A stretch of 5,850 nt of DNA, taken from the NCBI GenBank assembly GCA_031269135.1, contig JAISZP010000276.1, positions 1-5,850 on the forward strand. Reading direction: 5' to 3'. Each line of letters begins with the position of its first letter. Position 1 is the first letter of the stretch. The DNA is from Deltaproteobacteria bacterium (GTDB taxonomy: Bacteria > Desulfobacterota > Desulfarculia > Adiutricales > Adiutricaceae). A program made the position numbers and the translations under genes. Of the stretch, positions 5,456-5,850 are shown piece by piece. Under the pieces are notes generated by a model, which ran no database searches, was not told where the DNA came from, and worked only from the letters and a program-made list of their open reading frames with translations.

Positions 5456-5560
5456 AGTTTTTCTTGCAATAAAAAGCGGTCGGCCTGCTATAAAAACTTA
5501 AGCGTATATGCCGCCTATGCCAAGACAGTCGCCGAGGTCCTAAAACAGCAAAAAATATAA
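5456..5560 (+). pseudogene. Coding-like remnant without a start codon, unidentified
   Basis: Between 5483 and 5560 an otherwise AT-rich gap contains codons of the same style as the real genes (GCC, AAG, GTC, GAG), reading ACYKNLSVYAAYAKTVAEVL, then KQQKI and a TAA stop at 5558-5560. An in-frame stop at 5453-5455 and the absence of ATG, GTG or TTG in the frame rule out a complete gene. It may be the 3' end of a lost gene or a chance open stretch. I cannot assign a family. Confidence 0.28.
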
Positions 5561-5588
5561 AATTCTAAATTCTAAATTCTAAAAATCT
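5560..5588. repeat. 7-bp tandem repeat AAATTCT
   Basis: Three perfect copies of AAATTCT (5560-5566, 5567-5573, 5574-5580) are followed by an imperfect AAAAATCT (5581-5588). The array lies in the leader region of fabD, 60-88 nt before its start, where copy number changes could alter expression if the promoter is near. Confidence 0.75.
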
Positions 5589-5647
5589 AAAAGCGCGCGA
5601 AATTCAAACCTGACGGATGGAAACCCGCGCCTTCGCATGGAGTCCAT

Positions 5648-5850
5648 ATGCCGACATCAGTCATAGTATTCCCTGGTCAAGGAGGTCAGTTCGTAGGGCA
5701 AGGAGCCCAGTGGGCTGACGAAAACGCTCAGATCGCCGAATTATTCGATCTGGCTGAACAAATCACTAAACTGCCGATAAAGAAACTGTGTTTTCAAGGA
5801 CCCATCAATGAACTGTCGGAGACTAAAAACCTCCAGCCGGCCATACTGAC
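5648..5850 (+). CDS. fabD: Malonyl-CoA:ACP transacylase, 5' part (cut by window end)
   Basis: FabD moves malonyl groups from CoA to acyl carrier protein, supplying fatty acid synthesis in the cytoplasm. Only the first 67 residues are in the window, out of about 300 expected. They show the N-terminal strand and oxyanion-region motif VFPGQGGQ (7-14, usually PGQGSQ) and the later family block GPINELSETKNLQPAIL (51-67), which matches the GPxxxLxxTxxxQPA pattern. The catalytic GHSLGE serine and the distal histidine lie beyond the end and cannot be checked. The ATG is preceded by GGAG (5639-5642) with 5-nt spacing. An out-of-frame ATG lies at 5637. A polyketide acyltransferase domain shares these motifs, but a start right at this domain with nothing N-terminal favours FabD. 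No other fab gene is visible upstream. Confidence 0.85.
   Translation, partial: MPTSVIVFPGQGGQFVGQGAQWADENAQIAELFDLAEQITKLPIKKLCFQGPINELSETKNLQPAIL

Larger units (their letters stand above)
5329..5647. other. AT-rich intergenic gap between aconitase and fabD
   Basis: This 319-bp gap holds no complete gene. In order it contains degenerate repeats of the aconitase end, the terminator-like hairpin, the start-less coding-like stretch, the 7-bp AAATTCT array, and the leader of fabD. A possible promoter pair, TTGCAA (5464-5469) and TATAAA (5489-5494), has a long 19-bp spacer and is weak evidence. Base composition differs sharply from the flanking genes up to about 5480. Confidence 0.6.

Overview
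The window looks like a chromosomal segment from an anaerobic bacterium. The Aquifex-type aconitase, a cobalamin synthesis gene and a stand-alone GcvH-like protein are what I would expect in Desulfobacterota (deltaproteobacteria) and related lineages. That assignment is inference; no rRNA or tRNA is present to test it. The main genes are moderately GC-rich, while the gaps are AT-rich or built of short tandem repeats. No transposase, integrase, tRNA, CRISPR array or phage gene was seen.

Positions 1-150 hold two short tandem repeats and a hairpin at the 3' side of a minus-strand gene. That gene (153-659, minus) encodes a GcvH-fold protein that lacks the lipoyl-lysine and ends in a 37-residue tail made almost wholly of aspartate. 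Positions 660-1323 lie between this gene and the divergent cobS. The gap holds a 9-bp hairpin, a 33/34-bp repeat, a 3 x 21-bp repeat and a coding-like minus-strand frame (946-1137) that stays open upstream of its only ATG. A sigma70-like promoter candidate precedes cobS.

From 1324 to 5328 three plus-strand genes follow in close order: cobS (cobalamin synthase), icd (NADP-type isocitrate dehydrogenase) and an Aquifex-type aconitase. The last two catalyse consecutive steps, citrate to isocitrate to 2-oxoglutarate, and so probably supply 2-oxoglutarate for glutamate synthesis or a TCA cycle. The aconitase start lies far downstream of the only strong Shine-Dalgarno sequence, which leaves room for a short leader peptide.

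Positions 5329-5647 form an AT-rich gap with degenerate repeats of the aconitase 3' end, a terminator-like hairpin, a short coding-like stretch without a start codon, and a 7-bp repeat. The 5' end of fabD (malonyl-CoA:ACP transacylase) begins at 5648 and runs off the window.

The features most worth a second look are the non-lipoylatable GcvH-like protein with its poly-Asp tail, the start-less minus-strand frame with in-frame heptapeptide repeats, and the number of unrelated short tandem repeats near gene ends. I found no clear new multi-gene system.
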